From contig CAXIWW010000817.1 in the NCBI GenBank assembly GCA_964036315.1, positions 903,501 through 967,500 of the forward strand: DNA of 64,000 nt. Reading direction: 5' to 3'. Below the pieces are notes generated by a model. The model was not told the DNA's origin and searched no databases. It was given only the letters and a program-made list of their open reading frames with translations. Source of the stretch: Acanthosepion esculentum (taxonomy: Eukaryota > Mollusca > Cephalopoda > Sepiida > Sepiidae). Below, one piece after another: positions 46,250 through 57,960 of this stretch (position 1 is the first letter of the stretch; each line of letters opens with the position of its first letter). The position numbers and the translations under genes are program-made.

Positions 46250-49200
46250 CTAGGCGAGATGTGTTAGCTTCCATTTCCTCGCCGCTTCTCATTGTAGCCG
46301 CACGGTTAGGAGCTCAAAGTTTAAATTTTATTGTGGATACAGGAGCTGCCGTATCTATACTTCCGAAGAGATATTTAAGCGGAGCTGTAACATACCCAAC
46401 CAATATCTCTTTAGTGTCTGCCAACGGTCAAAAGATTGAATGCTCAGGACAAGCAGTACTGAATCTAACACTACGGAACCTCAGACGAGAATTTACCTGG
46501 ACATTTATAATAGCCGAAACTGCTCAGCCACTCCTAGGATACGATTTCCTAAACCATTTCGGGCTAATGGTGGACTGCACAAACAATAAGCTGATTGATA
46601 AAATGACTAATAGACAATCCGATGCACATCCATCGTCTATTATCATGAATATAGATTTAGTACCGAATAAAGATGCTAACAAAATGGTACGAGCAATTCT
46701 GGAGAAATACCCAAACTTAATTTCTCCTCATCGCGACACGAATGCAACAAAACCAAAGATATTCCATAGAATAGAAACTGGTAGCAACCCTCCTACTTTC
46801 TCCAGAGCCAGACAATTATCAGCTCAGAGATGTGAAATTGCAAAAGAGGAATTCAAGAAACTCCTAAAGGCAGGAATAATTTCCCCTTCAAACTCTGAAT
46901 GGAGTTCAGCCTTACATATGGTACCGAAGTCAGACGGCACATATAGACCTGTTGGCGATTACAGACATTTAAATACCATAACAAAAGCCGATCGATATCA
47001 AGTCCCAAATATAAATTCCTTGTCTTCGAAGCTTCATAATAAGAAGTTCTTTTCAAAGATAGACCTATCGTCTGCTTATCATCAGATACCTGTACATCCG
47101 GAGGATGTTTGCAAGACAGCCATCTCTACCCCTTTTGGATTATTTGAATATAACTATATGCCTTTCGGACTACGGAACGCATCATGTACTTTTCAGAGAA
47201 TGATGGACAATATCTTTCGTGATACTGATTATACCTTTGTATATATCGACGATATCCTTATATTCTCAGAAGATGAAGAAACTCATTCCAAGCATATCGA
47301 CCTAGTACTACAAAAACTGAGTGAGTACGATTTTAAAATTTGTCTCTCCAAATGCATATTTAGTGCTAATGAATTAGACTTTTTAGGATTTCACATTTCT
47401 GCTAGTGGTCTCAAACCCAGTGCTAAAAAGTTGAATGAATTAAGTGAATTTCCTCAACCAAACGATTCCAAATCACTACGCCGATTCATCGGAATGGCAA
47501 ATTTTTACAGAAAACTTGTGCCAAATTTCAGCGATATCATAATACCTCTCACGGAAAAAATACGTTTAAACCAAAATTCCAAGTCATTAACCCTAACAAA
47601 GGAAGAAATTGAATCTTTCGAAAATATGAAAAAGTCTTTATCAAATGTAACTGTTTTGGCTTTCCCCAGCTCGAAAGCTAACAACTATCAACTTGTAACA
47701 GACAGTTCGAATTATGCGGTGGGTGCAGCACTTCATCAAATGATTGATAATCAACCCATCCCCATAGGTTTCTTTTCAAAGAAATTATCCCAAACCCAAC
47801 AAAAATATTCTACTTTTGACAGAGAACTACTAGCTGCCTATCTAGCAGTACTCCATTTTAAACATTTAATAGAAGGCAGAAATGTAATGTTACTGACGGA
47901 TCACAAACCACTTTGCAGTGCTTTTAAAAGCCAGTCTTCCTTAAAATCAGATAGACAACAGCGTCACCTCTGTTTTATCAGCGAATATGTAAATGACATT
48001 TCACATATAAGAGGTTCACAAAATATAGTAGCTGATTGTTTATCACGACCTGTCAACGCGATCACTATTGATATATGTGACTTACAAGAAATAGTGAAGC
48101 ATCAAGCTACTGACAATGAAATTCAGGCATTCAAAGATCAACTGAAACCATACACAATAAATCAAAATGAAACCATATTATGTGACACGACATTACCTTT
48201 TCCACGACCTTTTGTGACTGAAAAGCTCAGAAAATCGGTATTTGACAGTCTGCATAATCTATCACATCCAGGAATAACATCTTCAAGAAAAATAATAAAA
48301 TCCAGATACTATTGGCCGAAGATGGACAAGTCAATAAAAACCTGGTGCACAGAATGCCAACACTGCCAACAAGCAAAAATAATAAAACACACAAAGAGCA
48401 AAGTAAATCCATTTGAATTACCTTCCAGTCGTTTTGAAACGGTGCATGTGGATATTGTCGGTCCCTTACCACCAGTAAAGAACCAAACTGACCCTTATTT
48501 TTCACCATATCGATATTTATTAACATGCATTGATAGAAATACGAGATGGATAGAAGCATGCCCAATAACAGAAATTACGGCAAAATCAATATCAACGGCT
48601 TTTGTCAATCTGTGGATCTCCCGATTCGGGGTTCCTCTTCATGTCGTTACGGACAGAGGAAGCCAATTTGAATCCGAATTATTCTCAGAACTATCAAAAA
48701 TAATAGGCTTCCACAGATTACGAACAACGGCGTACCATCCGCAAACGAATGGATTAGTTGAGCGAGCACACAGAACTTTAAAAACGGCTATTATAGCCAG
48801 GAAAGAATCGTGGTTGTCAGCTCTTCCTATCGTCCTTTTGGGAATGAGGATAACACCTAACGAATCAAACTATTCTTCGTTTACTGCAGTAACAGGGAGT
48901 CATGCACAAGTCCCCCGATTGTTAATTGACTCTATCAAGAACGAGAATAGTGAAATGACAAACTCGCACGTTAAAATTCTAGCCGACGAGATGCAAAAAT
49001 TTGACATGGACAAATTATCCAGGGGACACCTGCATACAATACCTAATTCTTACATTCCAAAAGATTTACAAACATGTAAAAGTATCTGGCTAAGAACAGA
49101 CAGAGTGAGAAAGCCATTGGAAGCTCCATACACAGGTCCATTCCAAGTATTAAGTCGTCATGAAAAATATTTTACTATTAAAAGATCGGATGACGTACAT

Positions 49201-49398
49201 AGTAATGTTTCAATAGATAGACTAAAACCTGCATATATTTCTGAAAATATAAAATCAAAAGATTCCATTGGATCAAGACCGGATTTGGATAACTCCCTAT
49301 CTTGTTCCGAAGAAACTAATGATAACAAACCAGAAACTAGAACAAAGTCCGGTAGAACGGTTAAATGGAAGAAAGAAAACACATATTTTTATTACTAA
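46234..49398 (+). CDS. pol: Pol polyprotein: protease, RT, RNase H, integrase
   Basis: This is the replication polyprotein of the Ty3/gypsy element. Residues are numbered from the GTG at 46,261. An aspartic protease has DTG at 26-28 and LLGYD at 91-95. Reverse transcriptase has the first catalytic Asp at 268 (KIDLSSAYHQI) and YIDD at 328-331. RNase H shows D481, E522 and D547. Integrase has a zinc-binding H665-x3-H669-x29-C699-x2-C702, then a core with D731, D798 and E834 (35 residues between the last two). A GPF-type module (PYTGPFQVL) lies near 956-964. The frame has no internal stop and ends at TAA 49,396-49,398. The tail is lysine-rich and carries no chromodomain or env. RNase H before integrase with no intervening env is the Ty3/gypsy arrangement. 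It probably depends on gag for translation. Confidence 0.95.
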   Translation, partial: DFGKLTRRDVLASISSPLLIVAARLGAQSLNFIVDTGAAVSILPKRYLSGAVTYPTNISLVSANGQKIECSGQAVLNLTLRNLRREFTWTFIIAETAQPLLGYDFLNHFGLMVDCTNNKLIDKMTNRQSDAHPSSIIMNIDLVPNKDANKMVRAILEKYPNLISPHRDTNATKPKIFHRIETGSNPPTFSRARQLSAQRCEIAKEEFKKLLKAGIISPSNSEWSSALHMVPKSDGTYRPVGDYRHLNTITKADRYQVPNINSLSSKLHNKKFFSKIDLSSAYHQIPVHPEDVCKTAISTPFGLFEYNYMPFGLRNASCTFQRMMDNIFRDTDYTFVYIDDILIFSEDEETHSKHIDLVLQKLSEYDFKICLSKCIFSANELDFLGFHISASGLKPSAKKLNELSEFPQPNDSKSLRRFIGMANFYRKLVPNFSDIIIPLTEKIRLNQNSKSLTLTKEEIESFENMKKSLSNVTVLAFPSSKANNYQLVTDSSNYAVGAALHQMIDNQPIPIGFFSKKLSQTQQKYSTFDRELLAAYLAVLHFKHLIEGRNVMLLTDHKPLCSAFKSQSSLKSDRQQRHLCFISEYVNDISHIRGSQNIVADCLSRPVNAITIDICDLQEIVKHQATDNEIQAFKDQLKPYTINQNETILCDTTLPFPRPFVTEKLRKSVFDSLHNLSHPGITSSRKIIKSRYYWPKMDKSIKTWCTECQHCQQAKIIKHTKSKVNPFELPSSRFETVHVDIVGPLPPVKNQTDPYFSPYRYLLTCIDRNTRWIEACPITEITAKSISTAFVNLWISRFGVPLHVVTDRGSQFESELFSELSKIIGFHRLRTTAYHPQTNGLVERAHRTLKTAIIARKESWLSALPIVLLGMRITPNESNYSSFTAVTGSHAQVPRLLIDSIKNENSEMTNSHVKILADEMQKFDMDKLSRGHLHTIPNSYIPKDLQTCKSIWLRTDRVRKPLEAPYTGPFQVLSRHEKYFTIKRSDDVHSNVSIDRLKPAYISENIKSKDSIGSRPDLDNSLSCSEETNDNKPETRTKSGRTVKWKKENTYFYY

Positions 49399-49700
49399 AA
49401 AAAAAAAACAAAAAAAAAAACAACAACAACTCCGTTTACTGGGGCGAAAGTTATGTGGTGGCACGGAGCAAGCGAAGGACCGGATATTAACCCTCAGAGG
49501 TTTAGACAGCAAATGACCAATACTGGTCTCTGCGCATCCGGCTCCACGCAGAATTTCCGGTGGAAAACTAAAAAGAAATAAAAAGAATGATAAGCAATTT
49601 TCCACCAATTAAACGGGTCCGCGCCATACCCAACAGTTTGTTTCAGCAGACTGACTCTGATCCGATGGGCACACATAAATAGAGCGATAAATTCACTTCT
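49399..49700 (+). other. 3' untranslated region of the retrotransposon
   Basis: This non-coding stretch begins with A-rich sequence and CAACAACAAC. A 9-bp perfect inverted repeat, GGTGGAAAA (49,559-49,567) and TTTTCCACC (49,598-49,606), encloses a purine-rich 30-base loop. Short open frames across it show no recognisable domain and I do not call them genes. Confidence 0.7.
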
Positions 49701-49711
49701 AGGAGAGAAAG
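49701..49711 (+). other. Candidate polypurine tract
   Basis: AGGAGAGAAAG is an 11-base all-purine run, followed four bases later by TG, the usual start of an LTR. Taking it as the plus-strand primer gives a 3' LTR of about 463 bp, roughly twice the length of the preserved 5' copy. Another purine-rich stretch near 49,570-49,594 is interrupted by pyrimidines and is a weaker candidate. Confidence 0.55.
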
Positions 49712-49714
49712 CTT

Positions 49715-50177
49715 TGAAGTACCGTCAGTGAATGTCGCTACGCTTTCCTCACCCATCAAACCCGATGCCTTCAGCCTTCCTTCACCAACGGAGATATCAA
49801 AGGACTCCTACCAACCCATTGACCTCACCTTTCATCTCCTGTGACCAGCACGTCATGAACTTAAGTATTAACAAAAGACACTTATATTCTTTTAATAATC
49901 GGATTTCTCTTCTATGAATGAACATTTTGTAACGGACTGTGTGCGTGTAAATCAAGAAACATTGTACTATTCATTGATGTTGCATTTAAATACAAAGTGT
50001 TTTTGATATACCCTTCTCTTTCGTATGTTATTTTGTTTATGTTATGGTGACCCCAATTTGATTGCTTGTTGAACCTTTAGGCCAAACTAGCGGCTGTCCC
50101 GAAGGACTGCTACTATTTATCTACCTTCTGATACAAGCAACAATTAACAACGAGAAATCTACCCCCCACCATCACCA
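49715..50177 (+). repeat. 3' LTR, apparently full length (about 463 bp)
   Basis: It starts TGAAGTACC after the candidate purine tract and ends CACCA, so it would be bounded by TG...CA. The last part (49,956-50,179) is the portion shared with the 5' copy. The first ~240 bp would be U3 and have no counterpart at the 5' side, where satellite sequence adjoins the shared part. The left boundary is inferred and only the shared section is certain. Satellite resumes immediately as TATGTATTTTTATAC. Confidence 0.7.
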
Positions 50178-52316
50178 TATGTATTTTTATACTTTCATAG
50201 TGGTTTTTTTATAGTGGGGGGTCACTATTTGCTCATAGCTGGGACCCTTTGTGATCAGAAGCCTTGCTGTCAGATGTAGTTTATAGTCATACCTAGGACT
50301 GGTTGGCACTGTGGTGCTGTTGGCACTTTTGCTATCAGCTGTTGGCACTTTTGCTATCAGCTGTGGTGCTGTTTGCACTTTTGCTATCAACTGGTGTTGT
50401 TCGCAAGTTTTTATATAAACATGTATTTTTATACTTTCATAGTGTTTTTTTTTTTAGTGGGGGGTCACTATTTGCTCATTGCTGGGAACCTTTGTTATCA
50501 GAAGCCTTGCTGTCAGATTTAGTTTATAGTCATACCTAGGACTAGTTGGCACTGTGGTGCTGATGGCACTTTTGCTATCAGCTGTTGGCACTTTTGCTAT
50601 CAGCTGTTGGCTCTTTTGCTATGAGCTGTTGGAACTTTGCTATCAGCTGTTGGCTCTTTTGCTATCAACTGGTGTTGTTCGCAAGTTTTTATATAAAAAT
50701 GTATTTTTATACTTTCATATAGTTTTTTTTTAAGTGGGGGGTCACAATTTTCTCATAGCTGGGACCCTTTGTGATCAGAAGACTTGCTGTCAGATGTAGT
50801 TTATAGTAATACCTAGGAATAGTTGGCACTGTGGTGCTTTTGGCACTTTTGCTATCAGCTGTTTGCACTTTTGCTATCAGCTGTTGGCACTTTTGCTATA
50901 AGCTGTGGTGCTGTTGGCACTTTTGCTATCAACTGGTGTTGTTCGCAAGTTTTTATATAAACATGTATTTTTATACATTCATAGTGTTTTTTTTAGTGGG
51001 GTGTCACTATTTGCTCATAGCTGGTACCCTTTTTGATCGGAAGCCTTGATGTCAGATGTAGTTTATAATCATATCTAGGACTAGTTGGCACTGTGGTGCT
51101 GTTGGCGCTTTTGCTATCAGCTGTTGGCAATTTTGCTATCAGCTGTCGGCACTTTTGCTATCAGCTTTTGGCACTTTTGCTATCAGCTGTTGGCACTTTT
51201 GCTATCAGCTGTTGGCACTTTTGCTATCAGCTTTTGGCACTTTTGAAATCAGCTGTTGGCACCTTTGGCTATCAGCTGTTGGCACTTTTGCTATCAGCTG
51301 TGTTGCAGTTGGCACTTTTGCTATCAACTGGCGTTGTTCGCAAGTTTTTATTAAAACATGTATTTTTATACTTTCATAGTGTTTTTTTTTTAGTGGGGGG
51401 TCACTATTTGCTCATAGCTGGGACCCATTGTGATCAGAAGCCTTGCTGTCAGATGCAGTTTATAGTCATACCTAGGACTAGTTGGCACAGTGGTGCTGTT
51501 GGCACTTTTGCTATGAGCTGTTGGCACTTTCGCTATCAACTGTTGGCACTTTTTCTATAAGCTGTGGTGCTGTTTGCACTTTTGCTATCAACTGGTGTTG
51601 TTCGCAAGTTTTTATATAAACATGTATTTTATACTTTCATAGTCTTTTTTTTAGTGGGGGGTCATTATTTGCTCATAGATGACACCCTTTGTGATCAGAA
51701 GCCTTGCTGTCAGATGTACTTTATAGTCATACCTAGGACTAGTTGGCACTGTGGTGCTGTTGGCACTTTTGCTATCAGCTGTTGGCACTTTTGCTATCAG
51801 CTGTTGGCGCTTTTCCTATCAGCTGTTGCCACTTTTGCTATAAGCTGTTGGCACTTTTGCAATCAGCTGTGGTGCTGTTGGCATTTTTGCTATCAACTGG
51901 TGTTGTTCGAAAGTTTTAATATAATCATGTATTTTTATACATTCATAGTGTTTTTTTTATTGGGGGGTCACTATTTGCTCATAGCTGAGTCCCTTTGTGA
52001 TCAGAACCTTTGCTGTCAGATGTAGTTTATAGTCATACCTAGGACTAGTTGGCAATGTGGTGCTTTTGGCACTTTTGCTATCAGCTGTTGGCACTTTTGC
52101 TATCAGCTGTTGGCACTTTTGCTATCAGCAGTTGGCAATTTTGCTATCAACTGGGGTTGTTCGCAAGTTTTTATATAAACATGTATTTTTATACATTCAT
52201 AGTGTTCTTTTTACTGGGGGGTCACTATTTACTCATAGATTGGACCCTTTGTGATCAGAAGCCTTGCTGTCAGATATAGTTTATAGTCATACCTAGGACT
52301 AGTTGGCTATGTGGTG

Positions 52317-52929
52317 CTGTTTGCACTTTTGCTATCAGCTGTTGGCACTTTTGCTATCATCTGTTGGCACTTTTGCTATAAGCTGTTGGCACTTTTTCTA
52401 TCAAATGTGGTGCTGTTAGCACTTTTGCTATCAGCTGTTGGCACTTATGCTATCAGCTGTTTGCACTTTTGCTATCAGCTTTTGGCACTTTTGGTATCAG
52501 CTGTTGGCACTTTTCCTATCAGATGTTGGCAATTTGCTATCAGCTGTTGGCACTTTTGCTATCAGCTGTTGGCACTTTTGGTATCATCTGTTAGCACTTT
52601 TGCTATCAGCTGTTGGCACTTTTGCTATTAGCTGTTGGCACTTTTGTTATCAGCTGTTGGCACTTTTGGTATCATCTGTTGGCACTTATGCTATCAGCTG
52701 TTGGCACTTTTGCTATCAGCTGTTGGCACTTTTGGTATCATCTATTGGCACTTTTGCTATCACCTGTTAGCAATTTTGCTATCAGCTGTTGGAACTTTTG
52801 CTATCAGCTTTGGGCACTTTTGCTATCAGCTGTTGGCAATTTTGCTACCAGCTGTTGGCACTTTTGCTATCAGCTGTTGGCACCTAAGCTATCAGCTGTG
52901 GTGCTTTTGGCACTTTTGCTATCAACTGG
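52317..52929 (+). repeat. Expanded 22-bp run (about 26 units)
   Basis: About 26 units lie between the first linker and the linker at 52,895-52,902, with one degenerate internal linker near 52,403 (AAATGTGGTG). Variants with TTTTGGTATCATCTG recur about every three units between 52,560 and 52,750. This suggests a local 66-bp subrepeat grew by copying triplets of units. Confidence 0.85.
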
Positions 52930-54236
52930 TTTTGTTCGCTAGTTTTTATATAAACATGTATTTTTCTACTTTCATAGTGTGTTTTTTTTAGTGGGGCGTC
53001 ACTATTGGCTCATAGCTGGGACCCTTTGTGATCAGAAGCCTATCTGTCAGATGTAGTTTATAGTCATACCTAGGACTAGTTGGCACTGTGGAGCTGTTAG
53101 CACTTTTATTATCAGCTGTTGGCACTTTTTCTACTAGCTGTTGGCACGTTTGCTATCAGCTGTTTGCACTTTTGCTATCAGCTGTGGTGCTGTTGGCACT
53201 TTTGCTATCAACTGGTGTTGTTCGCAAGTTTTTATATAAACATGTATTTTAATACTTTCATAGTGTTTTTTTTTTAGTGGGGGGTCACTATTTGCTCATA
53301 GCTTGGACCCTTTGTGATCAGAAGTCTTGCTGTCAGATGTAGTTTATAGTCATACCTAGGACTATTTGGCACTGTGGTGCAGTTGGCACTGTTGCTATCA
53401 GCTGTTGGCACTTTTGCTATCAGCTGTTGGCACTTATACTATCATCTGTTGGCACTTTTGCTATGAGCTTTTGGCACTTTTGGTATCAGCTGTTGCCACT
53501 TTTGCTATCAGCTGTTGGCACTTTTGGTATCATCTGTTGGCACTTTTGCTATCAACTGGTGTTGTTCGCAAGTTTTTATATAAACATGTATTCTTATACT
53601 TTCATAGTGTTTTTTTTTTTTAGTGGGGGTCACTATTTGCTCATAGCTGGGACCCTTTGTGGTCAGAAGTCTTGCTGAAAGATGTAGTTTATAATCATAC
53701 CTAAGACTAGTTGGCACTGTGGTGCTGTTGGCACTTTTGCTATCAGCTGTTGGCACTTTTGCCATCAGCTGTTTGCACTTTTGCTATCAGCTGTTAGCAC
53801 TTTTGATATCAGGTGTGGTGCTGTTGGCACTTTTGCTATAAACTGGTGTTGTTCGCATGTTTTTATATAAACATGTATTTTTATACTTTCATAGTGTTTT
53901 TTTTTAGTGGGGGGTCACTATTTGCTCATGGCTGGGACCCTTTGTGATCAGAAGCCTTGCTGTCAGATGTAGTTTATAGTCATACCTAGAACTAGTTGGC
54001 AATGTGGTGCTGTTGGCACTTTTGCTATCAGCTGTTGGAACTTTTGCTATCAGCTGTGGTGCTGTTGTCACTTTTGCTATCAACTGGTGTTGTTCGCAAG
54101 TTTTTATATAAACATGTATTTTTATACATTCATAGTGTTTTTTTTTAGTGGGGGGTCACTATTTGCTCATAGCTGGGACACTTTGTGATCAGAAGCCTTG
54201 CTGTCAGATGTAGTTTATAATCATACCTAGGACTAG

Positions 54237-55010
54237 TTGGCAATGTGGTGCTGTTGGCACTTTTGCTATCAGCTGTTTGCACTTTTGCTATCAGCTGTTG
54301 GCACTTTTGCTATCAGCTGTTGGCACTTTTGCTATCACCTGTTGGCACTTTTGCTATCAACTGTGGTGCTGTTGGCACTTTTGCTATCAACTGTGGTGCT
54401 GTTGGCACTTTTGCTATCAACTGGTGTTGTTCGCAAGTTTTTATATAAACATGTATTTTTATACTTTCATAGAGTTTTTTTTTTTAGTGGGGTTAACTAT
54501 TTGCTCATAGCTGGGACCCTTGTGGTCAGAAGCCTTGCTGTCAGATGTAGTTTATAGTCATACCTAGGACTAGTTGGCACTGTGGTGCTGTTGGCACTTT
54601 TGCTATCATCTTTTGGCACTTTTGGAATCAGCTGTTGGCACTTTTGCTATGAGCTGTTGGCACTTTTGCTATCATCTGTTGGCACTTTTGCTATCAGCTG
54701 TTGGCACTTTTGGTATCAACTGTTGGCACTTTTGCTATCAGCTGTAGGCACATTTGCTATCAGCTTTTAGCACTTTTGCTATCAGCTGTTGGCACTTTGG
54801 CTATCAGCTGTTGGCACTTTTTCTATCAGCTGTGGTGCTGTTGGCACTTTTGCTATCAACTGGTGTTGTTCGCAAGTTTTTATATAAACATGTATTTTTA
54901 TACTTTCATAGAGTTTTTTTTTTTAGTGGGGTTAACTATTTGCTCATAGCTGGGACCCTTTGTGATCAGAAGCCTTGCTGTCAGTGTAGTTTATAATCAT
55001 ACCTAGGACT
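54237..55010 (+). repeat. Duplicated cassette pair with AGTGGGGTTAAC core
   Basis: Two cores about 450 bp apart (near 54,430-54,560 and 54,855-54,985) share the unusual CATAGAG...AGTGGGGTTAACTATTTGC. In the first cassette the linker plus terminal unit appears in tandem (CTATCAACTGTGGTG at about 54,355 and 54,385), a rare duplication of the run's end. Confidence 0.8.
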
Positions 55011-56399
55011 AGTTGGCAATGTGGTGCTGTTGGCACTTTTGCTATCAGCTTTTGGCACTTTTGCTATCAGCTGTTGGCACTTTTGCTATCAGCTGTTGGC
55101 ACTTTTGCTATCAGCTGTTGGCACTTTTGCTATCAGCTGTTGGCACTTTTGCTATCATCTGTGGTGCTTTTGTCACTTTTGGTATCAACTGGTGTTGTTC
55201 GCAAGTTTTTATATTAGCATATATTTTTATACTTTCATAGTGTTTTTTTTATAGTGGGGGGTCACTATTTGCTCATAGCTGGGACCCTCTGTGATCAGAA
55301 GCCTTGCTGTCAGATGTAGTTTATAGTCATACGTAGGACTAGTTGGCACTGTGGTGCTGTTGGCACTTTTGCTATCAGCTGTTGGCACTTTTGTTATCAG
55401 CTGTGGTGATGTTGGCACTTTTGCTATCAACTGGTGTTGTTCGCAAGTTTTTATATAAACATGTATTTTTATACATTCATAGTGTTTTTTTTTAGTGGGG
55501 GGTCACTATTAGCTCATAGCTGGGACCCTTTGTGATCAGAAGCCTTGCTGTCAGTGTAGTTTATAATCATACCTAGGACTAGTTGGCACTGTGGTGCTGT
55601 TGGCACTTTTGCTATCAGCTGTTGGCACTTTTGCTATCAGCTGTTGGGTACTTTTGCTATCAGCTGTTGGCACTTTTGCTATCAGCTGTTGGCAATTTTG
55701 CTATCAGCTGTTGGCACTTTTGCTATCAGCTATGGTGCTTTTGGCACTTTTGCTATCAACTGGTGTTGTTCGCAAGTTTTTATATAAACATGTATTTTTA
55801 TACTTTCATAGTGTTTTTTTTTTAGTGGGGGGTCACTATTTGCTCATAGCTGGGACCCTTTGTGATCAGAAGCCTTGCTGTCAGATGTAGTTTATAGTCA
55901 TACCTAGGACTAGTTGGCAATGTGGTGATGTTGGCACTTTTGCTATCAGCTGTTGGCACTTTTGCTATCAGCTGTTGGCAATTTTGCTATCAGCTGTTGG
56001 CACTTTTGCTATCAGCTGTGGTGCTCTTGGCACTTTTGCTATCAACTGGTGTTGTTCGCAAGTTTTTATATAAACATGTATTTTTATACTTTCATAGTGT
56101 TTTTTTTTAGTGGGGTGTCACTATTTGCTCATAGCTTGGACCCTTTGTGATCAGAAGCCTTGCAGTCAGATGTAGTTTATAGTCATACCTAGGACTAGTT
56201 GGCAATGTGGTGCTGTTTGCACTTTTGCTATCAGCTGTGGTGCTGTTTGCACTTTTGTTATCAACTGGTGTTGTTCGCAAGTTTTTATATAAACATGTAT
56301 TTTTATACTTTCATAGTGTTTTTTTTAGTGGGGGGTCACTATTTGCTCATAGCTGGGACCCTTTGTGATCAGAAGCCTTGCTGTCAGATGTAGTTTATA

Positions 56400-57960
56400 G
56401 TCATACCTAGGACTAGTTGGCACTGTGGCGCTGTTGGCACTTTTGCTATCAGCTGTTGGCACTTTTGCTATCAGCTGTTGGCACTTTTGATATCAGCGGT
56501 TGGCACTTTTGCTATCAGCTGTTGACACTTTTGCTATCAGCTGTTGGCACTTTTGCTATCAGCTGTTGGCACTTTTGCTATCAGCTGTTTGGCACTTTTG
56601 CTATCAGCTGTTGGGACTTTTGCTATCAGCTGCGGTGCTGTTGGCACTTTTGCTATCAACTGGTGTTGTTCGCAAGTTTTTATATAAGCATGTATTTTTA
56701 TACATTCATAGAGTTTTTTTTTATAGTGGGGGGTCACTATTTGCTCATAGCTGGGACCCTTTGTGATCAGAAGCCATGCTGTCAGATGTAGTTTATAGTC
56801 ATACCTAGGACTAGTTGGCACTGTGGTGCTGTTGGCACTTTTGCTATCAGCTGTTGGAACTTTTGCTATCAGCTGTTGGCACTTTTGCTATCAGCTGTGG
56901 TGCTGTTGGCACTTTTGCTATCAAGTGGTGTTGTTCGCAAGTTTTTATATAAACATGTATTTTTATACATTCATAGTGTTTTTTTTAGTGGGGGGTCACT
57001 AATTGCTCATAGCTGGGACCCTTTGTGATCAGAAGCCTTGCTGTCAGTGTAGTTTATAATCATACCTAGGACTAGTTGGCAATGTGGTGCTGTTGGCACT
57101 TTTGCTATCAGCTGTTGGCACTTTTGCTATCAGCTGTTGGCACTTTTGCTATCAGCTGTGGTGCTGTTTGCACTTTTGCTATCAACTGGTGTTGTTCGCA
57201 AGTTTTTATATAAACATGTATTTTTATACTTTCATAGTGTTTTTTTTTAGTGGGGGGACACTATTTGCTCATAGCTGGGACCCTTTGCGATCAGAAGCCT
57301 TGCTGTCAGATGTAGTTTATAGTCATACCTAGGACTAGTTGGCACTGTGGCGCTGTTGGCACTTTTGCTATCAGCTGTTGGCACTTTTGCTATCAGCTGT
57401 TGGCACTTTTGCTATCAGCGGTTGGCACTTTTGCTATCAGCTGTTGACACTTTTGCTATCAGCTGTTGGCACTTTTGCTATCAGCTGTGTTGCTGTTGGC
57501 AATTTTGCTATCAACTGGTGTTGTTCGCAAGTTTTTATATAAACATGTATTTTTATACTTTCATAGAGTTTTTTTTTAGTGGGGGGTCACTATTTGCTCA
57601 TAGCTGGGACCCTTTGTGATCTGAAGCCTTGCTGTCAGATGTAGTTTATAGTCATACCTAGGACTAGTTGGCAATGTGGTGCTGTTGGCACTTTTGCTAT
57701 CAGCTGTTGGCACTTTTGCTATCAGCTGTTGGCACTTTTGCTATCAGCTGTTGGGACTTTTGCTATCAGCTGCGGTGCTGTTGGCATTTTGCTATCAACT
57801 GATGTTGTTCGCAATTTTTCATATAAGCATGTATTTTTATACTTTCATAGAGTTTTTTTTTATAGTGGGGGGTCACTATTTGCTCAGAGCTGGGACCCTT
57901 TGTGATCAGAAGCCATGCTGTCAGATGTAGTTTATAGTCATACCTAGGACTAGTTGGCAC
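56400..57960 (+). repeat. Higher-order repeat, about 0.92-1.1 kb
   Basis: The cassette starting at 56,417 (ACTGTGGCGCTG, then ATCAGCGGTTGGC and GTTGACAC) returns at 57,339. The cassette with TTGGGACTTTTGC and CAGCTGCGGTG at 56,610-56,640 returns at 57,750-57,775. The two offsets differ (about 922 and 1,130 bp), so cassette order is conserved but spacing changed between copies. Confidence 0.78.

Larger units (their letters stand above)
45110..50177 (+). mobile_element. Ty3/gypsy LTR retrotransposon, CsRn1-like, 5' LTR truncated
   Basis: This is the only non-satellite element in the window. The order is LTR fragment, primer-binding site, gag, pol (protease, RT, RNase H, integrase), purine tract and LTR, which is the Ty3/gypsy layout. 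The CHCC Gag knuckle and tRNA-Trp-like primer site point to the CsRn1 clade. Both coding frames are free of internal stops. The two LTR copies share about 222 bp with roughly five substitutions and one 2-bp length change by eye, so the insertion is not brand new. The 5' LTR lacks its U3 start and no target-site duplication can be seen. I find no env-like frame or chromodomain. Confidence 0.95.

Noticed and set aside
48227..48565. 112-codon open frame on the minus strand within pol
   Set aside because: It is an antisense shadow of the integrase-coding region with no recognisable motif.
49732..49917. Small open frame (61 codons) after pol
   Set aside because: It lies in the inferred U3 of the 3' LTR, has no recognisable domain and is not env-like.
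45070..50220. A 41-bp target-site duplication flanking the retrotransposon
   Set aside because: About 41 bp of core phase occurs on both sides, but the two copies differ at several sites and belong to different core subtypes. Ty3/gypsy elements make 4-6 bp duplications, so this is satellite redundancy.
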